Positions 26,501 to 38,800 of a stretch of DNA of 64,000 nt are shown here, in pieces. The DNA is from Cruorifilaria tuberocauda. Its lineage: Eukaryota > Nematoda > Chromadorea > Rhabditida > Onchocercidae. Positions within the stretch are counted from its first letter, which is position 1. The number at the start of each line of letters is the position of its first letter. The position numbers were made by a program, and so were the translations under genes. The notes beneath the pieces are model-generated. The model was given only the letters and a program-made list of their open reading frames with translations. It did not search any database and was not told the DNA's origin. The stretch is taken from contig JABVXU010000096.1 of NCBI GenBank assembly GCA_013365365.1, forward strand, positions 62,001 through 126,000. Direction: 5' to 3'.

Positions 26501-29500
26501 TAGGGAAGGACTTTTAGCAAATCTGCAAAAAGCATATCCACATTCAGGCACTGAACATATGTGCGTACTTAAATTTGCAATATATTCACTTTTAGAAATA
26601 AACTGTACATATGTACATTGGATACAATGCACAACTTTGCAATATTTTTCAGAGAAATGCGTAATGCACGGTATTGTTGAGAATAGGAAATACGTAATAC
26701 TACTGCTAGTATTGCTTAAAATTGTTATTTGCAGTTTGGTGCTGCACTGACATTGAGTATAGTTTTTATAATGCCTTATATCATGTTTGTCACTTGCAAA
26801 ACTGGTTGTTAGTTGCCTGCCACAACTTTGCTTTGTCACTGCATCTGCGGTTAGTGCTAGCGTTATCGTTATACTGATTATACATGAAATTAAATTTCAG
26901 GATAAGAATGTAAAAGCGATGTTCGAATTGCTGGACCCTTTACATGATATGATTGACCGTGGTGCATCTACTCTGAAAGAACAGTCTTTCAAACAAGTAA
27001 TTATTTTTTCGGAGTGAAATCAAATCACAGAATGAAATAGTGGAACACTAGGCGAACAGAATAGGGCTGAATCTTAAAGGAGGAAAAACATTGTTCCACA
27101 TTTTGATAGTTTCAAAGAAGTGTCACTGTATCAGTAATAATTCTAGAATGGTAGAACATTCGTGTTATAATCTAGGAGTGTAAGATGACAAATTTGATTT
27201 TTCTATACGGCCAAGTAGCGTCGTTGCTGTGGTTTTAGAGGTTCTTTAGTTGCAACTTTTGGTATCAATTTATAAGTATTTTTTGATTATTTAAAATGGT
27301 TTCGATAGAGCACATCAGCTCCAGCAGCATTTTAAATAAATGTAAAGCAAATGAGTTAAGCTTTTAGTTATTTTAATAAAATTTTTTTTAGACATATGAA
27401 AATGAACTAAAAGAGGCCTGGAATGCTTGTCGTTGCTATTTACGTTCACAAAATGCAAAAGAACTTAATCAGGCATGGGATCTGTACTACATGGTATTCA
27501 GAAAGATCTCAACTCAGCTTCGTCAGCTGACATCTCTGGATTTGAATTATGTTTCGCCTAGGTGCAATATTTTTCTTCTTTTACAATGAAAAGCTGGAAA
27601 AATGATTAGGATGAGTAGTCAACACATAGTTACTTTAGTTGGTTGGATTAGCTCTTCAAGAATAGGTAGTGGGTGGATGAAGATTAGGGACATTTTTAAG
27701 CGATGCTATTTCAAATCTACAATAATATAAGATTAATATAGGAAAAATTAATGGTACTATTATGCAGTGAAGCGGTTCAGATGAAGAATTTGCCTTTTTT
27801 CTACAATTTTTCAAAATATACCACTTATATGTATCACTAATATATGACTAATTTCAGATTGGTGAAAGCTAGAGATCTAGAGCTAGCCGTTCCTGGAACG
27901 TATGATCCAAGTTCTCCATTGGTTACAATATCTTCAATAAATAATACTTTGCAAGTGATTAATTCAAAGCAACGACCAAGAAAAGTGGTTATGAAAGGTA
28001 TCAGATAGGATTTAATTTTCTCTTTGATTTGGTTAGTACTCTGCTTCTTGTCATGATGACATTTTGCCTAATGAACAGGTTTCTACATGTCTCATATGAC
28101 ATTTTATGAAGTCTCTGAAAATTCAGGAAGTGATGGAAAAGATTACATATTTCTTCTGAAAGGTCATGAGGATCCTCGGCAAGATGAAAGAGTTATGCAG
28201 CTTTTTGGTTTGGTCAATACTCTGCTGTTGCATCAGAGTGATACATCTCGCCGAAATCTGACTATCCAGGTTGCTTGCTTCCTTGTTTTTTAAATAAGTT
28301 ATGGATTATGACCTACGTTTAATACAGAATTAAATATTTAATCTTTGTTTGAAGTTGAACAGTGAAAAATAATCTGAAATGATTATTTTAGAAGTCAGAT
28401 TCCTCATCCCAAATTCAGTTCCTATACATCTTTTCTCAGCTGTGTAACCCAGGTAGTTATTTTTATCTTTTTTGCAGCGCTATTCAATTATCGCCTTGAA
28501 TCAAAATAGTGGTTTGATTGGCTGGGTTCCAAACTGTGACACTTTACATTCTCTTATTCGTGATTATCGAGAAAAGAAGGGAATTCTATTATCAATGGAG
28601 CACAAAATTATGCAAAATTTTTCCCATGATTTGGATCAGATGACATTATTGCAAAAAGTTCAGGCATGATTTCTTAATCGATATTTTTGTAAATTCTATT
28701 TTTATTCTCTTTATTAGTGTTTTTAAATTTCTTTCGCTTTAAATTTTGCGGATTTTCTATAGGTATTCCAACACGCACTTGAAATGACAAGCGGAAATGA
28801 TTTGCAGCAAATTTTATGGCTTAAATCTCCAAAGTAAGTTTTTTATTGATTAGAGGCTTAGAACAATAGCCTTTAATATTTTTCCTCTCAGGAGCATCTT
28901 TCTTTTCTCGTGTTGTAATATTTTTTCAGTCTGTGTCAGCATTTCAAATGAACCATATCTTTTTCAAGCATTGAAATTTTCAACAAATTTTATTTTTGAA
29001 ATATGTCCTTAGTCAGTGATTTAATTATTGTAAATTAAAAAATATCTTATAATTTGCATTCTATAATAATGTTTCTTCATTCTTGGTAACATACAGTTCT
29101 GAAATTTGGTTTGATCGACGTACCAATTATACTCGCTCAATGGCTTGTATGTCAATGGTGGGATACATTTTAGGACTTGGAGACCGGTAAATTCATAATT
29201 TTTCTAATTTTGTTGCTGCGAAGGAATTTGGAACAAAATGATTCACGTATATTTACAGACACCCGTCAAATCTGATGCTTGACCGTGTCAGTGGAAAAAT
29301 TGTTCATATTGATTTTGGAGATTGCTTTGAAGTTGCAATGACTAGAGAAAAGTTTCCAGAGAAAATTCCATTTCGACTAACAAGGATGCTCATCCAGGTA
29401 GAAATTTTTAAAAATTTAGGTTTTCAAACGAAAAATTTATTGTTCGGGAGTGATTTTTTTAATTAACGAAATAAAATTTTGTTTATCGAAGGACTGAAGT

Positions 29501-30591
29501 TTTATAAGCCATTTTAAATTTTGATTTGCTAATTTTTAGGCGATGGAAGCCACAGGCATTGAGGGTAATTATCGGATAACTTGTGAGCGTGTTTTGCGGG
29601 TCCTTCGCTCAAATAAGGAAAGTCTTCTCGCTGTACTTGAGGCATTTGTTTATGATCCTCTTATCAATTGGAGATTAATGGATGGTATATTCACTTCTTT
29701 ATATATCTTCTTTGTTGTACATCACTTAATGGGAATGTATTTATTTTTTTCATTTAATGATCTGCAAAAGACGACTTCTGTGTTCTAGCTAGATTTTTTT
29801 CTAGCTGGTGGACGACGGCCGCCACCAGAATCGTTGCGAAAGGATGGTCAAACTGATTCGAAGGCTGAATCATCACTGAAGCGCATCAAGCAGAAATTAT
29901 CGGGTAATGCATTTGTTGAATGTAAATGATGTTCGCAACATAATTCTGAAACATAATATATGGTAGAACATGACTCTATATTTCGTCTGGCCTGATTTTA
30001 TGTTAGGTAATATGTATATTCTAAAGTGTTATCGTTTTATTGTGTACAGGAATTAAAGCAGTTTTACTCACGTTCTTTATTACTCGAAAGTAAAAGCAAC
30101 ATGACACATTGGGCATATAAAGAATTATATATCTAATAATGGTCTTGCACAAAACAGTAGGATGATTTTTCCATTGTCAAAATCTTCTAAATTTTGTTTA
30201 GTTGCTGCATGGCCAGTTTGTTTTATTTATGTAAGCTCTGTTTAAATTTAATTTATTTTATTTTCGCTTAATATCATTTTCATTTGATACTTTATTTTAC
30301 TGTATTCTAATGATCACTACTCTTGCAGTATTTTCTTAACTATGAGGATTTTCTTTTTTGTGAAATTTTGTACTTTTTCTCTGTACTTTTGTACTTTTGC
30401 AGAAAAGACGAAAAGACAATGTCTTAAAAACTTAATAAATATTGCTTGTTCAATTTGCAAAAATTTCAGGCCGTGATTTTAATCCAGATGTGGAATTTAG
30501 TGTATCAGAGCAAGTTGGACGACTTATTGATCAAGCAATCTTAGCAGAAAATTTATGTCAGTGCTATATCGGCTGGTGTCCATTTTGGTAA
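11502..30591 (+). CDS. let-363: Target of rapamycin kinase (TOR, MTOR orthologue)
   Basis: Serine/threonine kinase of the PIKK family and core of TORC1/TORC2, controlling growth and translation. 47 exons join in phase to about 2532 residues; human MTOR is 2549. Order: HEAT repeats (about 1-1230), FAT, FRB (about 2023-2120; [20 protein letters not shown] and [11 protein letters not shown] keep the Ser, Trp and Phe that contact FKBP12-rapamycin), kinase ([42 protein letters not shown]), FATC (last 33 aa, ending YIGWCPFW). Oddities: a Ser/Gln-rich insertion in FAT, a short kinase-FATC linker, one probable GC-AG intron. Exons: 11502-11617, 11919-12000, 12470-12536, 12624-12805, 13046-13201, 13425-13517, 14031-14303, 14649-14950, 15199-15323, 15616-15869, 16056-16242, 16822-17071, 17302-17464, 17555-17677, 17760-17903, 17992-18121, 18314-18534, 18706-18849, 18942-19109, 19947-20207, 20376-20458, 20661-20838, 21197-21306, 21458-21620, 21738-21883, 21977-22055, 22418-22501, 22623-22779, 22877-23004, 23241-23461, 23554-23824, 24053-24466, 25088-25334, 25686-25807, 25945-26040, 26256-26465, 26901-26996, 27392-27561, 27858-27997, 28079-28269, 28478-28663, 28763-28833, 29097-29186, 29259-29397, 29540-29684, 29805-29903, 30470-30591. 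The 17464 donor could instead be 17458. Confidence 0.97.
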
Positions 30592-31446
30592 TACAAGAGT
30601 ATTGTTTACTAAGAGCGCTATATTTTTACTTTATTTGTCTTTAAAGTTGATTCTAAGGAGCATAGGTTTGTTAGAATTGGATTCTCCTCTCTTCTGCTCA
30701 ATTTGTTATAGTGAATCAGTCTGTTTTAGATCATTGAATATACAATTATTTTCAATATTATACGAAATATTAAGTCTTCATTGTTATAAACGGTCTTGTG
30801 GATTGTGCATATCATTTACGTATCATATGCAGTTGATTTGCATAGAGCTTTCTATAATGTATACGAATTGTTTATGTTGTATTATGGGTTTCTTATTTCC
30901 ATGGAGTTGTTGTGTTACTTAGGAATTAAAAAATTTCATTTCAACTCAATTTAAGAAAAAGGCAGATTTTTGCTTAGAAATGAAATCTTTCATAATCAGA
31001 AAGGCATAATTCTAGAAACTGTAATTGCTATCTCTATTTTTAGTATCGATCTCATACATTTGTAGTATAATATTAAATGTTAATTTCAATGAATCACCCG
31101 TTTCTCAAGAGTGTACCTTTCAAAGTTTATGTTTTCTAAATTAGAAATCTCGCATTTCGAAATTAGCACTTTGGATACAAATATTTTATGGTTTTTTTTG
31201 CATTCTGTAAATTTAAAAACTGCTATTTGTTTAGTCATTTTCGTTGCTTTCTCTTGAAAAAAATATATTAGAAAAATCAGTGCTTCAAGATATGTCTCAT
31301 TTCCACGACATTTCTATGTTATTAGTTGTCGAATTCAGTTGAAAAAACAACTTAATTAGACAATAATAAAATATAAATAAGATTTGTGGCTGGAGAGGGA
31401 ACTGATTGTCCGTTTTGCAAACTTGCAGGTAGTTCTATTTAGAATA

Positions 31447-32081
31447 TAAACTGTCGGGGATTTCTTTTTCTTTCTTTAACCGCGACAGTATTTGAGTTGT
31501 TCTTTCTTTCCTGTTATTGTCGTCGATCTTCTTTGACCGTGACAATCTTTCTTCTATTCGTAAGTAAGCAAACTGCTAATTTCTGTGGTAGCTAATACTT
31601 TGGGTGTACCTCAAACTCAAACTTGGGTAATTAAACCTTTATTAGAACAAATTTGATACATAGTATAATACAACATTACATTAACGTTAACAATTTAAAT
31701 ATTCTAAACAGTTTCCAATAATAACGATATCTGTCAGGGCCAGGGTAAAAGGGAATTGAATTTACCCTGTGATAACCAACCACACTCCTTAATACAAAGT
31801 CTTAGCAATGGTAGGAGGTTGTGACCTTTTATCCTGGAGGAGGGAGGATCCTTGAAGTTTGAAGATGTTAAAGTCGTATAATTTGACCTTATAACATTAA
31901 TTAGAAACAAAGGATGGCGTTAACAAAGCTTGTAAAACCTCAAACATACATTTAGCTTATAATAACAAATCCGAACAAGGGGTCACATCGACCCAGTTTA
32001 TAACAGGAAGCTAACAAGGCTAATTTGAAGAACAAATGATTTCGTTATCCTTCATTTCCTCGCTTTTCCAGCGACATAAAC
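31447..32081. mobile_element. Solo LTR flanked by 5-bp target-site duplication (BEL/Pao-like)
   Basis: A 625-bp segment (31452-32076) begins TGTCGGGG and ends CCAGCGACA, so its termini form a TGTCG/CGACA inverted repeat with the TG...CA ends of an LTR. The five bases just outside each end are identical (TAAAC at 31447-31451 and 32077-32081), a 5-bp target-site duplication. The inside is visibly less AT-rich than its surroundings and has no long reading frame. On the minus strand an AATAAAGG signal lies about 190 bp before the 3' end, suggesting the element reads on that strand. No gag, pol or second LTR is present, so this is a recombined solo LTR. TGT...ACA ends with a 5-bp duplication are common in BEL/Pao elements, frequent in nematodes; the superfamily is an inference. 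Confidence 0.72.
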
Positions 32082-32567
32082 AAAGTATAACCTGAAGAGC
32101 TTTGCATTTTGAAGTGAAAGGGATACAAACGGGGAAAGGAAAGGTTAGTAGAAATGCTTCATAGTCATTTAGTTTTAATAACATAAAGAATATTCAAAGG
32201 ACGTTTAATTAAGTGGTTGTGTTATTAAAGCGGTAAACAAACACATATCTTACTAATAGCTGATTTTGGAAACGGGCACAAAATGACTTGCTTCCAAACA
32301 TTGTCCTTTCAGCAGTTCGTGGCTGTGTGATTATGCGATATTCTGTTAACCACTTATACCACAGAATGATAAGAATTATGAGCCTCATTTGGAATGCAAA
32401 ATTTTTTCACTTTTTCTTCACAACATAGAATTTTATAATAAAAAATATTAAATTGATAGATGATGAAAGTCTTTCTGTAGACATGACTTCAGATAAAAGA
32501 ACGTATGCTTTGTTCTGTCTCAATTAATTGTAATTCATTTCATCAATTGTTTTATCCGTCCATACTT

Positions 32568-32810
32568 ATTTCAATTGATTCAATTGAATCATATATCCCG
32601 TAATTTGTGGTGATCTTTGTGCACTGCCTCTTTCAAATTATATATAATAACAAATTATATTTCGAAATCATTGTCAGATTATTGTCGAATAAGGAAATAA
32701 AGTACCATCTGCCAATTATCAATTACTACCCAATTCATCCAACTCTCTTAACTTAACTAAACGAAACTTCAATTCAATTCTCAATAAAGGAGGAAATCTT
32801 CATCAAGTGA
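32568..32810. repeat. Dispersed repeat, copy A
   Basis: This segment is clearly related, in the same orientation, to about 36737-37031. Shared blocks include ATTTCAATTG at the start, TATATCCC, TGATCTTTGT, a perfect 17-base match TCGAATAAGGAAATAAA (32685-32701 against 36907-36923), and ATCTTCATCAA at the end. The two copies have diverged by substitutions and small indels and have no coding potential, so this looks like an old non-autonomous interspersed element. Confidence 0.7.
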
Positions 32811-33644
32811 CAGGAAGTGTCATACAAATCTCTCAGCAAAGGATAAAACTTCTATAAATTTTATAAAAAAAAATAAAAGTACTGCTTACTTGAAACAAAA
32901 TAATTCACCCAATTCTAAATATTTCACAGAAGATGAAAAAGGCTAATATATATAACCAGTTCTAGTTTAGTTTTTGAAAGACCTGATTATCTTAATATGG
33001 TCCATTTTTATAAAAGCCATAATAACACGTCACTATATTTTACATAAAACATCTCTCATTAAAGTTTTTAAAGGACAGTTGGTTGAAAAATAAAAGGGAT
33101 GCAATAATGAAAATGTGCTGATTGGTGGGTTGCAGTGAGTAATTTGTGAAAGAACTTCCTCCCACCCTAGGCTTCTTTATTGGGGTCATGATCAGTTTCT
33201 CCCATTTTCGCAATGTATTTGCTATTTTCTGATTAATTTCCGGATTATTTGGAGAATAATTTCTTAATTTTAAGTTAACTTAAACTAAACGGCTATCAAG
33301 AGAAAAGCACTGCTTACTTTAAATATGCTGTTAATTTAAGCAGTCTTATCCAGTTATTATATTTATCCCAGAGAAGTCAAAATGGAAAAAGGATGGGAAG
33401 AATAGATGATGCTTGAAAGCCAAGCACACTTTCACATGATTCAGTAATCCATTTTCTAGGTTAAAACCAGCCCTACCTCTTTAAATGAATGAAAGTTGAA
33501 AATGAATGAAAAACAATTTGGAGCTGGAAGCACTGAGTTCTGAGCATCTGGAACATTATTCAGAGACAGAGATGTACAGATCTGGTCTAGATTGCTTCAT
33601 TACCATTTTGTCTGTCACTCTTAGAAGAAGAGTTTAAACCATAC

Positions 33645-33798
33645 TAGCTAGAAGCAATGTATTGATTTTAGACATTTTCCTGGATCCGGTACGATGCGAA
33701 TATGATAAGCACTGACACAGCTCATCAAGTGCGTCCTTGAGATCATGCATTCTTTTCCGTTCTCTTGAATTAATACTCATTCGTAGAACCGCCTGTTC
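33645..33798 (-). CDS. Exon encoding a bHLH domain, OLIG/BHLHE22 type (partial gene)
   Basis: A single minus-strand exon of 154 bases lies between a TTTTCAG acceptor and a GTATGG donor. It starts in phase 0 and encodes the basic region and most of the helix-loop-helix: RMSINSRERKRMHDL, then DALDELCQCLSYSH, then RKMSKINTLLLA. The basic motif INSRERKRMHDLxxALDxL and KxSKIxTLLLA are diagnostic for the OLIG/BHLHE22 group; in C. elegans the relatives are hlh-16, hlh-17, hlh-31 and hlh-32. Such factors bind E-boxes and specify neurons and glia. Helix 2 is interrupted by the intron after LLLA, where relatives continue K/R-N-Y-I. The loop differs from the usual PYAHSPSVRKLSK (here SYSHRTGSRKMSK). I could not securely identify 5' or 3' exons. 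A segment at 33222-33262 would continue in phase for 13 residues then stop, but its acceptor is weak. It could be a real divergent gene or a decaying copy. Confidence 0.7.
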
Positions 33799-35897
33799 CT
33801 GAAAATTTATAAATTTTGGAACATGACCTCCGTAATTATTGAATCATTTGAACATAATTCTTGTGTGAAGTACACGTCATACTAATAGATAACGTATTTG
33901 AGCTATAGGAATTTAATTTACTGAAAAATTTAATAAACTTTTGGATTTGGAAAATTGATAATTTATAGCCAAAAGGTCTATCTATTCTACAAAATACAAT
34001 GTTTAGCGAGAAGTTCAAACCTTATTTGCACTCTATGAATGTGATTAGACTAAAGCGGAAAAGATAAACAGAAATTTCCAGTGTCAAACGTTTAATTTGT
34101 TCGGTGATTGAATTGATAACATGCCAAATAATGCATCACAACAAAAGTTTAATAATGTTTGTAGATTATGAAAATATAAAAAAGATGAAAATGACACATT
34201 CTGATCAACCATATCAATATAAATGGGTAGAGTGGTAGAGTGGCTAGAGTTTCTCGATAAGAAAATCGTTCCTCCAGATAATATATGTGAGGTGATGAGA
34301 ACATCACCCTTCAAGAGGTCACCGATGATGGTCATTTACATCAGCTGGGGACGCATGTTTTTATTGCAACTACAATAAGTTTTAAGACAACTAAACTGCG
34401 TTTCAAAATGAGAATTTAATGCGTATCTCCTTGTTAAGATCTTGGAGTTTATTCGATTAAGCGAGATGTATATGATTCGATTTCTTCCATACTTGCCAGA
34501 CTGCTCTAAAATGAGAAGTGACGTACTAGAGGTAGTTGTCTTCGCTTCATTAGCATGTCAAGAATGATTAGCAGAAAAGCAGTTAACTTAACCAATCTTA
34601 GTTTACTTTTTCGTTAAATTTGTAAGATAATTTCGATCCTTGAAATTTCATTAAAATTTTATTTTATTCCTTTCGTTTTACTTTGTTATAAAACTCAATT
34701 AAAATTTGAATGTTTTTACCGTTATAAGTTATTTATTGCGTCTTAAAACACGACAGAATTCTGTTACACATAGCGCTGAAGTTCAATAGTTTTTTTTAGT
34801 CAAAACTCCTTCTGAAGTGATTTCTGGTTAAGAAGTTACATGTACAGGCACTCACAAAAGTGGATATCAAGACTTCCGATTAATTTGTCGATTATGTTAT
34901 CAGCGTTGAAATATTTAGAGGTAATTAAGTGTAATAGTGGGCTATGATGATAATTACACTTAAATTTATTGCAGTATTCTGAAGATGCAGTGATATTATA
35001 CATTCTGATAAATGAAATCATGTTTAGACTAGTAAGTGCAAAAAAGTTAAATCAACTGTATTTTCAATTTAAAAATTTTTGAAGTAGAACCATCCAGTGA
35101 CATTTCAAATGCTACCGCCAAATCATTTAATTTCATTACCAAATCGGCAATGTCACAATGAGAAGTGAAATAATACTGCGCTGACAAATACATTGTGCAA
35201 GAAGGTTAATAATTTTGCTTAAAGATTGTGGAAGTGATAGGCAAATAGGTAAGTAAGGAGAAATATCAGATGGCTTATATATCAGAAAGCAGATGGTTCT
35301 TGCAGAATCCCTGAGTTGATGTTGATCATGACGCTGATGTTCAGCAAGTACCGTAGGAAGGTTCTGCAAGATCATCCTTCTAGTTTATTTTTTTAAATTT
35401 GCAGCACTTCATGATCATTTTTAATGAGCGTTCTGTAACCAGAGGATAGTGGACATTCGCCAGATCAAACTGCGCAAAAATATCCACTAATATAAAGTGA
35501 TCCTGCATGTCCACTCATGTGTTGATGGGATAACTACCGTAAACATGGATAGACATGCACACACATATTGTTGCAAATGGCGTGGAGTATACAGACAATA
35601 CAGTAGCTTACTTTTAGCTGTCTTGTTTAGCGATGCATGTTACATTCAAATGATAAAGATTTTGATGGATAATGGTATCTTTAGCTGAAATGGATTTTGT
35701 ACATCAAGTGTGTTTTGAATACTGGCTTACATAAAGATCAAACGTTACTATTTATTTCATTTCGAATCATTTTGAGAAAGACTTTTTATTTAATTATCAA
35801 TATTACAAACTAAAGGTTTATCGGCATAAAATGATTGATTTCAAAGTAATGAAGTGATTGTGAGAAATAATCGCCTTTACAAAAAGTCGTAGATAGT
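33799..35897. other. Stretch between the bHLH exon and NAXE
   Basis: About 2.1 kb. It should contain the 5' exons and promoter of the bHLH gene and the NAXE 3' UTR. A minus-strand frame at 35136-35375 starts with ATG and has a phase-0 donor after eight codons (MILQNLPT then GTACTT), so it could be a first exon for the bHLH gene, but nothing else supports it. Confidence 0.35.
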
Positions 35898-38800
35898 TTA
35901 GAAAAGTTTTACAACACAATCTGTACCAGGATATTCAGGAAGGTCTAGGTGATACTTTACAGCGAGAGCTTTCGGCACGAACCGACCACCTACATAGTGC
36001 GCTCTACCATGGAAATGTTTAGCACAAAGTTTCGGTACAGTTAGCGATATTAAAACATCAGGATTGAATGCCAATTCTCCCTCAAGCGGCCCCTTCTCGA
36101 CATCCCACCCTGAAATACAACATATCGAATAACCAGAATAATCACAGATTGATGAAAAAAATGTAACTAAATCTGCTGTCGCAGAATCATTTGGTGTAAG
36201 AAAGAACATGCTGTACAGGGATCATTTTGATAGCGAAACAAATTTATGGTAAAATGAAAGTAGCTGGAATTCACATGAATATCACCAAAAGAATCACAAC
36301 CAATCTGATCAGCAAAGCAAAATAGGCAGTAGGGAATATCGATGGAAAATACCGTTAACGATATCCGCAAAAAAAAGGTTCAAAAAAGCGGAAATACCCT
36401 TTAATGCATTCCTTCATCACGAAGAATTACCATATTATATCATTTTCTCATATCACACCTCATTTATTCAATTTAATTATTATTTTTTAATAATGAAAAG
36501 CGTCTAAAAATTTTTTAACATTAATAGCACAAAAGAAAATGAACCCATTTTCTTGTGATACTGTGATTGTTTCTTGAATGATACTACATGTTGGGAAAAC
36601 TAAAATCGTAATAGGAAATGTTAAATCCGTAAATGATAAAATTATATTATGAAGCTTTGCTGAGAAGGTATGCTCAGTTAAAGATCATCATCATTTTCAA
36701 GGGATAATGTAGGATTTACTATTCGACACAGTTCTCATTTCAATTGTATCAATTGATTCGTATATCCCATGACTTTTGATCTTTGTTAATGCCCAATTTA
36801 AATCGTACAAAATAGTTTACTTTGCTTTTAGAGACGATCATCATCAGTCTCTTAACATTATCTCTTCTTGTCAATCTTTTTATCAGGTTTTGTATTGAAA
36901 TCACTATCGAATAAGGAAATAAATTGCTACCAATTGCTATCAGCTAATTTAACCACTATCCAACACACCTCTCTCGCCTCAGTAAGCAATTCCTCAGTTC
37001 AATCATCAAAAAAGGATATCTTCATCAAATGGTTCATAAATTTTCAAATCTGCGAATTTTGTCAGTGAAATAAAAAATTCATCCAAAACACTTTCAATAC
37101 ACTACAGAAGTTTTCTAAAAGAAGTATTGTATTTTTAATTAATAATGTTATGGTTTTAAACTTCAAATTTTAAACTGTTTAATGTATTACATAGAAACGA
37201 TGTAAGCTGTTTGACATAGTTTGGAACTTCAATTTTTTGGAAGCTTATTTATTTCAATAAATTCTTTAAATTGTGACAGTCATTCATCAAACTTTTCATA
37301 GACGGATGTCATTTTGAAGTTGAAAAACAGTTCAATAATTAGTGACAACCGAAAGTAAAAAATTTTGGTTAACGAAATCGCACTTTACCATGAAATTCCT
37401 GTTTGATCTTAAACAATTCTATTTTAAAAATAAATTCTCTAAAGTTTACTTTATTTACTTATTTGTGTGTGAAATTTAAAGTGCCAAGGAATATGTAAGA
37501 TTGCGGAAAGCGATGTGTGTAATTTCTAACCAAATTACAATTAAGGAAGAGGATAATAGGAAAAGTGGAAAAGTAAATCAAGAAAGTATGAAAATGCTAA
37601 GATAAAAACATATATATTTGCATTGAAAATATCTCAATAAATTCATTTACCTGAAGGTATATCGATTGACACCACTGGTAAGGAGCTTTTATTGACTGCC
37701 TCGATTATCTCATCAAATGGTTTTCTTAACGGTGGTTTGAAACTAAATCCAAATAAAGCATCCACAACCAGTGTGAATTTATTTTTCATTTCAGGTGGAT
37801 TTTTGAAAATACTATCATCGATATGCGGTATACCCAATTTTTTTGTCTGCATCACAAGGCGTTCCATCAATTCTGATTTTGACTGTTTTGGATAGAAAAT
37901 GAATGGTTCGAAACCCTACGAATGTTTTTTATTAAATTTATGGAAAGGTTATCAAAGTTACCTTTCCTTTTAGATGTGATAGAATTTCTGCTAAAATGCT
38001 CATTTGCGATGACGTTTTGGATACTGTTACAATTTAGTGAAAACTTCAGAATGAACACTTCATAGGGTAGCTTACTTCAGATATGGTGTCATAGATTAAT
38101 TTAGAATTCCAAAGCAAATCGTCTGGCTATTCCTGAAACAAAAACCATATGTTTTCACATGCTTACGAGAAGTGTTAGGTGGCGTGCACATACGAAACCG
38201 TCACCACCATTATTTCCTGGACCACAGATCATGAGAATTTTTCCTTTATCGCAACTGCGTGCTATTGCATGAGCACAACTTAGACCTGCAAGCTCCATTA
38301 ACTGATCCACACTGAATGCATAAAAGTTGAATAGTTCGCGGTCCAGTGCAACCGCATCATATTGGCTGAAAATAATGCCAAAAATGAAAAAAAAATTGAT
38401 GCAGTATCATTAAAAAATATAGAAAAGTTTCAAAAATTAAAAGATCCATCTAATTTTTGAAGACAGCAATCAGATTCAAATGACCATCCAATCACTTGCT
38501 GATAAATTATACTTACTATTATATCTTACGAAATAATTTTCAAAATCTCCAGCATTACCACAAAAGAATTAGATCAAACATTATGTAATGAACATAAAAA
38601 GATCAAATATTTCCTTATTCCTTCACAGATATGAAAAAGTTTGGAGTTGGGAAAAATTATTTGTTTCAGCGGAGATTCCGAATTATATAGAAAATGAAAA
38701 CTAAATGCAGTTAGCAATAAATATAGTGATATTAACTGAACAATATTAACTGAAAAAGCAAAAAGTGAATAGCCAGTAAATGAGACTTGGGAATTAGGTA

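Larger units (their letters stand above)
30592..33644. other. Intergenic region after TOR, carrying mobile-element remnants
   Basis: The first few hundred bases should be the TOR 3' UTR; a 106-codon plus-strand frame right after the stop (30602-30922) is low-complexity and unsupported. AATAAA-type signals occur near 31365. Beyond that lie the solo LTR (31452-32076) and one copy of the dispersed repeat (about 32568-32810). The stretch 32811-33644 may hide the downstream exon of the bHLH gene on the minus strand, which I could not fix. Confidence 0.5.

Noticed and set aside
30602..30922. 106-codon plus-strand frame directly after the TOR stop
   Set aside because: No domain, erratic composition and no splice signals; best explained as TOR 3' UTR.
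35136..35375. 79-codon minus-strand frame as a separate gene or first bHLH exon
   Set aside because: One phase-compatible donor is not enough; no conserved residues and no second line of evidence.
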